NCBI GenBank assembly: GCA_001600415.1
Contig: BCJX01000002.1
Span: forward strand, 3,055,165 to 3,119,164
From: Pascua guehoae
Lineage: Eukaryota; Basidiomycota; Tremellomycetes; Trichosporonales; Trichosporonaceae
Reading direction: 5' to 3'
Length of the DNA: 64,000 nucleotides
The notes below the pieces were generated by a model, which made no database searches, was not told the DNA's origin, and saw only the letters and a list, made by a program, of their open reading frames with translations. Position numbers and translations under genes: made by a program. Of this stretch, positions 10,473 through 21,123 are shown piece by piece. Every line of letters starts with the position of its first letter. Position 1 is the stretch's first letter.

Positions 10473-12343
10473 TTACGTGTCTGCAGTGTGAGTTGACTGC
10501 TCCCACGGCCCTCGCAACTCACCCTCCCAACCACTGGAGCGTCAGCACTGTATCATCATCATCAACAAGTACCACAACTTACCCAGACTTGAGGCAGTAG
10601 GTAGCCTCTCCCTCGGGCATGTCGGGCGAGTCCTGGAGCTTGGCGATGCGCTCCTCGCCGCGACCCTTGCGCAGCTGGATGCGGGTGGCAGAGCTGGCCG
10701 TCAGCTGATGGCGAGGACTTAGGCAGCTAGGGCTTACGCATGGGCGAGAATGTGGCCTTGAATGTTAGCACTCGTCAACCACTGCACTGTGACCCACCTC
10801 CGACGGGCTTGGCACTTGACGCGGCAGCGAACCTGTGAAGTGAGTATTACCATCTCCTGATCTTGCATACATGGCAGCAGCCTGTTGTCAGCGGTATCTT
10901 AGCGGGCAACCTACTCCAGGGTCGGCTTGGACCTGGTTGGTGAGGACGACGGCAACGTTGAACTCCTCGGAGAGCTTCTGGAGACGGGCGAGGAACTGGT
11001 TCAGTTTCTGTTGTCAGTTGAGGCCTGAATCAACAACATGATCCAAAAACACTCACCTGTTGACGCTCTGAGAGCTCGCCACGTCCCGAGTAGTCCTGGC
11101 CTGGGGTCAGGTCTGTTCAAGTACAACGCACCCACGGAAGAGGTTCATGATGCTGTCGACAATGATGAGCTTGTAGGTGCGGTCCTCCACAAAGCTGCCG
11201 CGTGGGTCAGCAGTTTACAGACACTCCCACCCACCGAACGGCCAGCTCCACCAGCAGCTCGCACTGCTGTTCCGAGCTCCAAGCACGGGCGCACAGCACA
11301 TTCTCCAGGGCCATCTGGCTGTCGACGCCAAAGCGGTCGGCAACCGCCTTGACACGGTCAGGACGGAAGGTTCCCCTGGCCGTCAGCGACACTTGGGGAA
11401 GCTGCATCCCACACTTACTCGGTGTCGATGTAAGCCACTTTGCCGCTGGCACCTCCGACGTCCTCGGGGAGCTGGGTCGTGACGCAGAGGGTGTGGCAGA
11501 GCTGGGTCTGGCGTGTAAGCTGTACGGCGTAGGAATGGGACCCACAGCTTACCTTTCCCGTACGAAACTCGCCATATACCTCGGTGATACTCTGCGTACA
11601 GATGCCTCCACCAAGCATGCCGTCAACTGCCTTGGAACCAGTGGTGATAGTTAATACGGTCTGGCGGCGGTCGGCAATCTCGACGCCAGTGGCAAATGTT
11701 GGGGGCTGAGGAAGCAAGGTCAGTCATGCATCAGAGAGTGGAGGAGCGACTAACCAGGAGTTTACCAGCTACTTCCTGTGGAACCAAGTGAGTAACCGCT
11801 CAATACAGGTCTGAGCCTTCGCACCTTTAGCTTCTCGATTTTGGCCTTCACTGTCAGCTTGCGGACCGTGCCCTGCTGTGTAGGTGCATACCTCGGAGAG
11901 ACCCTACGAGTGTCAGCGTAGCTCAACAGGAACTCGGAAAGTGCTCACCTTGATCTTGGCCAGGTTCTTGCGCGGTGTCTGGGCGACACCGAGGACGGTC
12001 ACGATGCCGGCGGCCTTGAGCTTGGTGATATCCGAGACGTTGATGCCCTATTCGGTGTCAGTGTGACCACGTGCGGCGCATAGGGAAGGAAGTACGAGGA
12101 AGTACGAGGAAGGAACGTTGTAGGGTGGAAGAAGAAAAATAACTTACATGGGCCTGGAGCTCATCGACTGACTGATTTGTGAGCTAGTCCGACCTCCGCG
12201 AAGCAGCTCACCTCGTAGCCGTATACCTCCTACGTTTGTTAGCTCCAGGGGGTGTGGGTGGGTGGCAAGTATGAGTCTGAGTAGCGGTTGCCACAATGGG
12301 GGAAGAAGGAAGCCAAGCTCACCTCGTCCCCGTTGTCAGACAT
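10473..12343 (-). CDS. DMC1: Meiotic recombinase Dmc1 (RecA/Rad51 family)
   Basis: RecA-family ATPase that pairs homologous chromosomes in meiosis. Starting MSDNGDE at 12343, the spliced protein reads [59 protein letters not shown], then the core [16 protein letters not shown], Walker [42 protein letters not shown] (Walker B), [21 protein letters not shown], and the basic [48 protein letters not shown] and ELQAHGIN point to Dmc1 rather than Rad51. The gene is cut into many small exons, including 12323-12343, 12212-12229, 12148-12171, 11892-11903, 11825-11845 and 11755-11775. The C-terminal end (…KSGGWE… to a stop at 10473) is less certain, because one optional intron could be spliced or retained there. 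Divergent from the aconitase gene. Confidence 0.9.
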
Positions 12344-12913
12344 GGTCGATGGTCTCTGGAGTGCGATCGGCGAGTGTCGGAGAAGACCACCCGAAGGGAT
12401 GAGGAACTTGCTTGAGAGGGGGTGAAGGAGGGAGAGGATGGATGGAAGGGTGAATGAATGGATGAAGGAGGAGAATGGAGAGAAAGGAAGAACAGAGATA
12501 CAAAACCATGGAGAAGTGGGGGGAAGGAAACGAAGGAAGGCGAACTTGGGACGCGCCCAAGCAAAACTGAGGAAGGTCTGTATCATGGCAACCAGAACGC
12601 GCACCCACCACCCAGTGTGGCACCATTTCGGTGGTGGACCACCTCCACCAGCAAAGCACCAGGGAATACTCACCACGGTGGCAAATCTGGCTTTTTGGTG
12701 CCTGAATCTATTCTGCAATCTGAATGGGTGCTGTGGGCCCCACTTGGGATTGCGCAATCGGCTGTAGCTGGCAGTTTGTCCGAATTTTGGAAGCAGGCGA
12801 GTGAACGACTCGATGGGCGCCGGCTGTCCAATGGCCCGCCTATCTTTTCAAGGCTCACAAGACTCGTACTTTGACACTACTCACCTCTCACCATCAAAAA
12901 AAGAGCACACACG
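12344..12913. other. Shared divergent promoter region of DMC1 and the aconitase
   Basis: 570 bases between divergent start codons. The DMC1-proximal half (about 12415-12500) is a purine-rich GGATGAAGGAG-like tract; the aconitase 5' UTR ends in CA-rich sequence (CACACACG) directly before its ATG. No coding signal. Confidence 0.45.
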
Positions 12914-15422
12914 ATGCTCGCTCCCCGGTCTCGATCAGCCCTCGGGCCCATGCTGGCACGCCGCGGTCTTGCTACGGCAGCTAAGCTCCCGGTCAAGGAC
13001 TGCACCTCTATCACCCCCCCTTATCCCCGCCTCCTGCAGACTCTCGATGAGGTCCGCCGCGTCCTCCCCTCGGAGCGCAAGCTTACCCTCGCCGAGAAGA
13101 TTCTCTATGCCCATCTCCGTAACCCGGAGGAGAGCATTGGCGGTGGTGGCCAGATCCGTGGCGAGCGCTACCTCAAGCTGCGCCCAGACCGCGTTGCTAT
13201 GCAGGTGAGTACCCGCTAAAACAGGGAAGGCCAGCGTCATCTAACAGCCAGGACGCCTCGGCGCAGATGGCCCTCCTCCAGTTTATGACCTGTGGTCTCG
13301 AGTCGTGCTCGGTCCCGGCGTCTATCCACTGCGACCACCTTATCCAGGCCCAGACCGGTGCCGAGGCCGACTTGCCGCGCTCGATTGAGCAGAACAAGGA
13401 GGTGTTCGACTTCCTCGAGTCTGCCGGCAAGAAGTACGGTATCGAGTTCTGGCGCCCCGGCTCGGGTATCATCCACCAGATTGTTCTCGAGAACTATGCC
13501 GCACCCGGTCTCCTCATGCTCGGCACCGACAGCCACACGCCAAACGCTGGTGGTCTCGGCATGCTCGCCATCGGTGTTGGTGGTGCTGATGCCGTCGACG
13601 CACTCACCGACACGCCCTGGGAGCTCAAGGCACCGCTCATCACGGGTGTCAAGCTCACTGGTCAGCTTGATGGCTGGGCCACGCCCAAGGACCTTATCCT
13701 CCACCTTGCTGGCAAGCTCACTGTCCGCGTGCGTCTGTCCAGGTTTCCATCTTGTCCGCCCAGCTGACCTCCCAGGGTGGTACCGGCCGTATCCTCGAGT
13801 ACTTTGGCCCTGGTGTTGAGGCTCAGTCTTGCACTGGTCTCGCGACCATTGCCAACATGGGTGCCGAAGTCGGCGCCACTACCTCGACCTTCCCGTACTC
13901 GTCCAACATGCGCGAGTACCTCCGTGCCACTGGCCGTGCGCCGGTCGCCGAGGCTGCCGACGCCGCGGCCAAGGCCGGCTACCTTGCGGCGGACGAGGGT
14001 GCCGAGTACGACGAGGTGATTGAGATCAACCTCTCGGAGCTTGAGCCCCACCTCAACGGCCCCTTCACTCCCGACCTTGCCACCCCGCTGTCCAAGTTTG
14101 GCTCGTTCCTCCAGGAGAACAAGTACCCCACCGTTTTGTCGTCGGCACTGATTGGTTCGTGCACCAACTCGTCTTACGAGGACATGTCTCGTGTCGCCTC
14201 GATTGCCGAGCAGGCCAAGGCTGCGGGTCTTACATCCAAGGTGCCATTCCTTGTTACACCCGGCTCGGAGATGATTCGTGCGACTGTCGAGCGCGACGGC
14301 CTCCAGGGCAAGCTTGAGAGCGTTGGTGCCACCGTTCTTGCCAACGCGTGCGGCCCCTGTATTGGCCAGTGGAAGCGTGATGAGCACAAGGGCGAGGACA
14401 ATGCCATCCTCACCTCGTTCAACCGCAACTTCAAGGCCAGGAACGACGGAAACCTCAAGACGATGAACTTCCTCGCGTCTCCCGAGATTGTCACCGCCAT
14501 GGCCTTCAGCGGCGACCTCAACTTCAACCCCATGACCGACTCGATTGAGACCCCCAACGGTCCGTTCAAGTTCCAGCCCCCCCAGGGCGACCGCCTCCCT
14601 CCCCAGGGCTACACCCCAGGTGACCTTGCGTTCTCGCCTTCGCCTTCGCCCCAGCCCCAGCCCGAGACCGAGATTGCCATTTCGCCATCGTCGACCCGTC
14701 TGGAGATCCTCGAGCCATTTGGCACCGAGTTTGCCAACGGTCCTGCCGAGCTTCCCGAGCTCACCTGTCTCCTTCGTGTCCGTGGCAAGTGCACCACCGA
14801 CCACATCTCAGCCGCTGGCCCATGGCTCAAGTACAAGGGACATCTCAGCAACATCTCTGAGAACACACTCATGACGGCCGTCAACGACGAGGGTGGCCAG
14901 ATCAACGTTGCCCGCGACGCCGAGGGCGAGGACACCATCCCTCACATTATGCAGCGCTACAAGGCCCGTAACGAGCCTTGGATGCTCGTCGTCGACGACA
15001 ACTGTGAGTCACATTTTTCCTGATTTCGCCAAGTTCAGGCTGACCTTTCAGACGGCGAGGGTTCTGCCCGTGAACACGCTGCGCTCCAGCCCCGCTTCTA
15101 TGGCGGTGCGATGATCGTGGCTCGCTCTTTTGCGCGTATCCACGAGACCAACCTCAAGAAGCAAGGTATTCTGCCATTGTGGTTTGCCGACAAGAGCGAC
15201 TACTCGAAGATCTCGGCTGGCGACAAGGTGCAGACCGAGGGCCTCAAGGAGCTCCTCGAGGGCAAGGACGGCCAGATCCGCCTCAAGGTCACCAAGCCCT
15301 CTGGCGAGGTCGTCTACGTTGAGACCAAGCACACCATGAGTGCCGACCAGCTCAACTGGTTGCGCGCCGGCTCGGCCCTCAACTATATTGGCGAGCAGGC
15401 CCGCGCCGCTGGCACCGCATAA
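12914..15422 (+). CDS. Aconitase family hydratase, mitochondrial (fungal ACO2/AcoB-like)
   Basis: 4Fe-4S hydro-lyase of 788 aa in four exons (12914-13204, 13252-13728, 13776-15003, 15052-15422), all junctions in phase. An Arg/Ala-rich presequence ([20 protein letters not shown]) indicates mitochondrial import. Seen motifs: [51 protein letters not shown], cluster Cys in [12 protein letters not shown] and [13 protein letters not shown], swivel-domain [20 protein letters not shown] and [20 protein letters not shown], and [14 protein letters not shown]. The spacing around [28 protein letters not shown] and the FKARNDGN segment look more like the second fungal aconitase paralogue than canonical Aco1. 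In some fungi that paralogue serves lysine biosynthesis. Housekeeping Aco1 cannot be excluded without a paralogue comparison. Confidence 0.9.
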
Positions 15423-16047
15423 GCCTTCTCCGGGCAGTGGAGCAGACTGGCTTTTGTTGTAGTGCCCCGTTAAAGACTGTATAGGATTGCGGGGTTTGTA
15501 GGTAGCATCATCATGCACATTGCATATGTCATAGAGCAGGACTGTATCCCGAGCATGATATGCTTTGAGCTGTGTCGGAGCCGGAGGAGTTTTTATCGCT
15601 ATCTTAGCGCTTAGCGCTTGACGGTTGTCACCCAAACGAAATCTCCGCAGCACCAGCCCTGGGCGCGCGCACCATGGTCCCATGACGGGCGGAACCAAAT
15701 TGAGGGATGCTGCGCAGCTGGGAGAGTGGGTTCAGGCTCATGTGGCTGAGGGTCGCTTGCAAAGGCTTGGCTTGGCTCTGATGCACCACCCAGCCTGCAG
15801 CCTGGAGCCTGGGATGGCGTACTGGCGTCATGAAACTGAGCAAAGAGTACCTACTACCCAACCCACATCCAACTGCTCATCTCACATTCGGTCAACTCTT
15901 TGCTCAACACATCAACATTGACCAACCCCTTCTCCCCAACTCTCTAATCGGCACACCAGACTCAGCTCCGGTGACACAATCCAGGCCCACGCCACCCCTC
16001 GAGCGACTCCCGCGCCCCAGCCGTCACGGTACTGCCGCGATTCCATC
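15423..16047. other. Intergenic: aconitase 3' flank and RMD1-family promoter
   Basis: 625 bases between two plus-strand genes. It contains the aconitase 3' UTR (T/G-rich TGTTGTAGTG, TGTATAGGATTG near 15458-15490) and the upstream region of the next gene. Nothing coding was recognised. Confidence 0.4.
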
Positions 16048-18018
16048 ATGCCGCCTGCCGCAACAAATAGTCTGCCGCTGCCATATTCCCAGGTTCCTCG
16101 CCGCGAGCAGCGTCAGCCCATGAGGTGAGATCAGCTGGCTTTAGGTGTTTTTGCTCCAGCTGACTCGTCTTCAGAACGTCCAAACTGGCCACTAGTGTGT
16201 AACGCGTCGAGACCCACGAGCAAGTCACTGACCATCTTCCTTCATCTCCCTGCTTTGCACACTCCCGGTATACACTGTAGAGCTCAAGGTTCTCCCCATA
16301 CAACCCGAGCACCCGACAATTCCCGAAGAGGACGACGAAGATGAGGAGGGTATCCAGCGCGCGGCTCAGGCCGAGGAAGGCGAGGGCGTCGAGGTGGGTG
16401 CTGCTATGCCCGTATGGTGAGGCCATCATCGCTAACACCACAGTTCTACACTCCCCTCTACCAAATTCCGGCGGGCTCGGCGCGCCGCGATGCGCTCAAG
16501 CTCACAAAGTCCGAAAAGGCCAAGCTTCCCCGTGTGACGGCCTACTGCACTGCTGCGTGTGTACTAGTTGCTGTGTGACTTGCGTTGAACCCACACTGAC
16601 ACCCAACCAGGTCGTACAACCTCCCCAACCTGCAGGCGTACCTCGCCGCGCGCCCGGCATCATATCGCACGCACCCGCGCCTCTTTGACACCGAATGCCT
16701 GCATACCCCATATCTTCCCCCGCCGAGCTCGAGCTCGGGTTTCGGCTCTGTCTCGAGCCTCCCGCGGAGCCCCAAGCCGCCGCCCCAGGCGGCGCCAAAT
16801 CCTGTCCCCGAGGGCGTCCTCGTCAACATTGAGGAAGATGGGAACGCGGGCCCAAATACTGCCCCCATGAATTCTACCGCTCTGGCCGAGTACAAGCGCC
16901 GCACTGGCTTCGCCAAGCGGCCCGGCGGCAGTCGCAGGCGCGCTGCCGCAGACACAGATGCCGCTGGGGGAGGCGCAGATTCGGAAAATGAGGATGACTG
17001 GGAAGAGGAGGAGTGGGTCCCCGACGTCTTCCTTTTCGAGTACGGCACGGTCGTCATCTGGGGCATGACGGAGAAGGAGGAGAAGGCGTTCCTTCGCAGC
17101 TTGTGAGTTCGCTATTCCAGTGTATCCGCTAACTCTGCAGGAAAAAGTTCGAGATTGAGCGCCTGAGTGCCGAGGACATTGAGATGGAAGACCTCAACTT
17201 TTACTATGCCGACTACTCTCGGTAAGCGTATGAGATGTGGTGGAGTGCTGATCGGCCAGCATTTACAACGATGTCATTACCCTCCGCAAGGGCTCGTCCT
17301 ATATGTGAGTGTTTTAGTCGCATCAGTCAGTCTAACCCTACAGGACCAAACTTGCGCTCTCGCATGCCCTCTCGCAGTCTGTCAAGATTTCGCTCTTTGA
17401 GGAGCTCATCAGCGCCAGTATTGAGCAGACAAAGGACATTCCCAAGAGCCTGAGCGAGACGGGAAAGATTGGTGTGAGTGCATTGACCCAATGTGTGATC
17501 GCCGCTCTAACGGCCAGCTTCCCAAGAGTGAGATTATGAAGCAGATCGGTAACCTCTTCATTCTGCGCATCAACATCAATCTCGTTGGCTCGGTTCTTGA
17601 CTCTCCGGTGAGTTACCTTTAAGCCGTGCATACGGGCTTTAGCTGACACCCCAGGAATTCTTCTGGTACGTGCTCCCACGACTCTGCCGCACTGCTGACA
17701 TCTAGGTCATTCCCGGATCTCGAGCCTCTGTATAATGCGTGCCGGTCCTATTTGGAGATCGGGCAGCGCATTGATCTGCTCAACGCTCGCGTCGATGTGG
17801 GTGCCCACATCTCCGTCAGCTTTGCTCACTCGCCAGGTCTTGCAGGACATGCTGAGGCTCCTGAAGGAGTCGGTCAACAGCGCGCACGGCGAGCACCTGG
17901 AAGCTATTGTCATTGTCCTGATGTAAGTCCGTCGGGTAGGGCTGTTGGCTGACTTATCAGTGGTCTCGAGATTGTTCTTGGCGTGGTCACCATTCTGGTC
18001 GACCTCAGTGTGTCGTAG
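16048..18018 (+). CDS. RMD1-family (DUF155/RMND1) membrane protein
   Basis: Member of the Rmd1/Rmd8/RMND1 family. Spliced reading starts MPPAATNSLPLPYSQVPRRE, then RTSKLATKLKVLPIQPEHP, FYTPLYQIPAGSARRDALKL, SYNLPNLQAYLAARP, and the conserved DUF155 core: VPDVFLFEYGTVVIWGMTEKEEKAFL, FYYADYSRIYNDVITL, TKLALSHALSQSVKISLFEEL, IPKSLSETGKIGL, LFILRININLVGSVLDSPEFFW, PLYNACRSYLEIGQRIDLLNARVDV, VLQDMLRLLKESVNSAHGEHLEAIVIVLIGLEIVLGVVTILVDL with a C-terminal transmembrane segment. At least ten exons, several under 60 nt. Fungal members are linked to sporulation and vacuole or mitochondrial membranes; the human homologue supports mitochondrial translation. Which of these applies cannot be told here, as no clear mitochondrial presequence is visible. 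Confidence 0.88.
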
Positions 18019-18538
18019 TGCGAGAGAGCCCCCTCCCCCTTGTGTTTGTAGTCGTGCAACATCCATGTGCAGCCTGTCACCAATATACACCCGGAATACT
18101 ACCATATCCATAAGCACTGTGACTACCCAATTGCAGATTTGTATTTGCAGCCCAAAGTCTCGAATATTCGTGCCTCGTGTGGCCTGTTGTGGCATGGGTT
18201 TTCATAAAAGTCGGCCCCCGGTTGGCTCAGCGCATCGGACGGTGGCGTCCGAGGCGTCGGCGATCGCCCCCCAGAGGGGGTCCCGGTCGTCGCGGACTAT
18301 CGCGGCCGGCCGGTTACGACGCAAATGTTACCGGCGGCGGGTGCAGGTTCTTGTCTGACCAGTTCTTGGCTAGGCCGGCTGCACGCTCCATGCCGGCATA
18401 TGTAAGCATCTCGCATCTCGTTGGCATCTCTTTCACCATCTCAAAGCTCTTGTCTCTGCTAAAAACATCGAGTGGCAAACACACACACCCCATTGCTCCA
18501 TCTCTCTACCGTTTCACCAAGTGTATTTCTTTTCCACA
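18019..18538. other. Intergenic: cytochrome c peroxidase promoter region
   Basis: 520 bases. GC-rich left part with GCGATCGC and CGGCCGGCCGG segments around 18255-18315; the T/C-rich run up to the ATG at 18539 (TTTCACCAAG…TTTTCCACA) looks like a 5' UTR. No coding signal. Confidence 0.4.
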
Positions 18539-20704
18539 ATGTCTGCTGTTCCCAAGGGCGACTACGACGGTACGTCCCTCCTCACCTCCACAGTGCCCAC
18601 AGATCCACACGCTGACAAACAACAGGCATCCGCAACGAGGTGCGCAAGATCCTCAAGCAGCCCGGCTACGACGACGGCAGCGCCGGCCCCGTGCTTGTCC
18701 GGTACGTCCCGAGCACACACCTCCGGATCGTGCAAGTGTGTTGTGTTTGCTGATAGCAGTCTTGCCTGGCACGCGAGTGGCACCTACGACCAGAAGCGCG
18801 TGAGTAACACTGTAGATGCACATACATCTGCCGATCCGAGACGCGTATACTGACGTGGCGTAGAACAACGGCGGTTCCAACGGGTAAGCAGACCATCCCA
18901 CCTTTTTTTTTTCCTCGGCTAGCCGTGCCAACTGTGCCTTTTTGCTCTGGTGTCGATCACATGTCCCACATGTCCACACCCGCTTCCCACATTCCTGAGC
19001 TTGTTGGACATGTGTCCAGGTCTCGGCATGCGCGGTCTCGTTACGCCCCCGAGGTATCAAGCGCGCTGTTACACGCCGCGGGGAGAGGCACTAGTAACGT
19101 CGTTGGAGTTGCTGCTCGCCGCGACGATGTCGTGCGGGCTGTGGGTGGCGACGAGGCCGTGTTGGCGCGGTGCTGTGGTGGCGATAAAGCGGTGTTTTGG
19201 CAGTGGGCCAGAGTTTGATGCTGACATCCAGTGCCGGTATGCGTTTCGGCCCCGAGGTGAGTGTCGGGTCCAGAGTTGCGCGGTGGTGCTAGTGGAGCGT
19301 GTGACGAGACGAGAGGGCGAGAGGGGGAGATGGCAAGAGGGCGAGTGCGAGGACATACTCGTTGCTCGCCATCAGCTGTCTCTGTAGCCCCCAACTCCGC
19401 CTCACAAGGCCACTCAGCCACATCCTAACTCCCCGAAACCGAGCTTACACACAGTCCGTCGACGGTGCCAACGCCGGCCTCGAGCACGCCCGCGCGCTCC
19501 TCGACCCCATTCACGCTGCCAACCCCTGGATCTCGTACGCCGACCTGTGGAGTGAGTCTCTATTCTATGGCGGCAGTGTACCAAGGCTGGCGTGGTTTGG
19601 GCGGTGCCAACCCCGGTCCATGATCCCCATGTCAGCCCAGTTCAAGCAGGTGGCCCCCCGTCCCCGACAATTCTCTCCCCTATCCTGCCTGCAACGCCCT
19701 CATCCCTTCTCCTTTGCACTACTAACTCCCCAGCGCTCGCGGGCATCACTGCCCTCGAGGCAATGGGCGGACCCAAGATCCCCTGGAAGCCCGGACGCAG
19801 CGACTTTGCCTCGCAGGCCGCGGCGGCAGAGTACCACGGCGACGTCTCGGGCCGTCTTCCCGATGCCTCGCAGGGTGCCCAACACATTCGTGACATCTTC
19901 TACCGCATGGGCTTCAACGACCAGGTAAGTTGAGCGTTGAGAGAAATGAAGGAGGTAGCTGTCTGAGCAAAGTGTTCTGTGACGGGGCACACGTGATGGT
20001 CTGTCTCGAGGAGAACTAGATGGTGGCAGACGCTGGGTGGGACAGTGACGATGCACAATAATGACAGACACTAACTCGTAACAGGAGATTGTCGCCCTCT
20101 CGGGTGCGCACAACCTTGGACGATGCCACACGGACCGCAGTGGTTTCGACGGGTGAGTTGACGGGGAGCGCGTCTAGGACGTGCATCCTCGGCGTGTACC
20201 ACTGTGCACGCTGCGGCCTGCTCTCCCCGCATATGACTTGCGTCGCTAACTCTTCAGCCAATGGGTCGTCAACCCCACGCGCTTCTCGAACCAGTTCTTC
20301 AAGCTCCTCCTCACCCGCAAGTGGGAGCCCCGCAAGTGGGACGGCCCCTTCCAGTACGAGGCGACTGTTGTCGGCAAGAAGCTTATGATGCTTCCCACTG
20401 ACGTGAGTGATCTGCACCATTGGCCCAGGCACTACGTCAAACAGCACGTCCAATGCCTGCAAACAACCACGCTAGCGATCTTTCGGCTAACAATGTGCAG
20501 ATGGCACTCGTGCAGGACCCCGCGTTCCGCCCCTGGGTTGAGAAGTACGCTGCCGACCAGAAGCTCTTCTTCGACGACTTCTCTGTGGCGTTTGGCAAGC
20601 TCCTCGACCTCGGCGTCAACCGCAATGCTGCTGGCATTGCTGCCCTCACCCCCGGTGGCGGCTGCCCGTTCGCGGCTGCTGCTCGCACTGGCGCCAAGCT
20701 CTGA
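18539..20704 (+). CDS. Cytochrome c peroxidase-like class I heme peroxidase
   Basis: Reduces hydrogen peroxide with electrons from cytochrome c (or ascorbate-like donors). Starts [11 protein letters not shown] at 18539. Exons give [38 protein letters not shown] (distal Arg-Trp-His), [104 protein letters not shown] (proximal His), [17 protein letters not shown] (Trp radical-site region), [40 protein letters not shown]. There is no mitochondrial presequence, so this is the cytosolic class I peroxidase form, distinct from the longer targeted Ccp1. The tail ([12 protein letters not shown]) is Ala-rich. One intron (about 18884-19231) is 350 nt, long for this genome. Confidence 0.9.
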
Positions 20705-21123
20705 GTGCGGTGTGGGCCCGCTTGCGAGCACCCGAGTGGACAGCGCTTCAACGCTTAGAACTAGACTTTGTATAACCGGCCAGGCGGCGTATGCATCCAT
20801 CTGTAGGGAGAGTGGTCAAATGTGGCGCAAGCCAAGAGATGGAGATCGGGCAAGGGCAAATTGGCTATACTGTATTGTCGTGTCATTTTTGCGCCAGGAT
20901 GCCACGTGGTAGTGATAGCCCCCGCCGAGTCGGTTGTGGCAGTCGGGGTTTGTCTGCAGGCTGTCGCCCTGCCCTGGCCGCAACGCAACTTGGCTAGCTA
21001 CCTGTTGCGTCGTCGTCTTGCACGCGCACTCACTCATCCATACCCCACCTCCTTTCCTCGCACACCGTCACCTGTAACTTCGTTCAGCAACATCCATCTC
21101 TTCTGGTCCACACCAACAACATC
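20705..21123. other. Intergenic between the peroxidase and the proline-rich protein gene
   Basis: About 420 bases. The right-hand 100 bases are C/T-rich (CCTCCTTTCCTCGCACACC…CACACCAACAACATC), typical of a highly expressed tremellomycete 5' UTR ending directly at the next ATG. No coding signal. Confidence 0.4.

Noticed and set aside
10473..12343. RAD51 instead of DMC1
   Set aside because: N-terminal VDELQAHGIN and [17 protein letters not shown], and the lack of a Rad51-type N-terminal extension, favour Dmc1.
13662..14804. 380-codon minus-strand frame
   Set aside because: Antisense of the main aconitase exon; no family resemblance.
12914..15422. Homoaconitase (LYS4) as identity of this gene
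   Set aside because: The motif set is that of the aconitase proper/ACO2 group ([33 protein letters not shown] in aconitase order). A role in lysine synthesis remains possible for an ACO2-type paralogue but is not shown.
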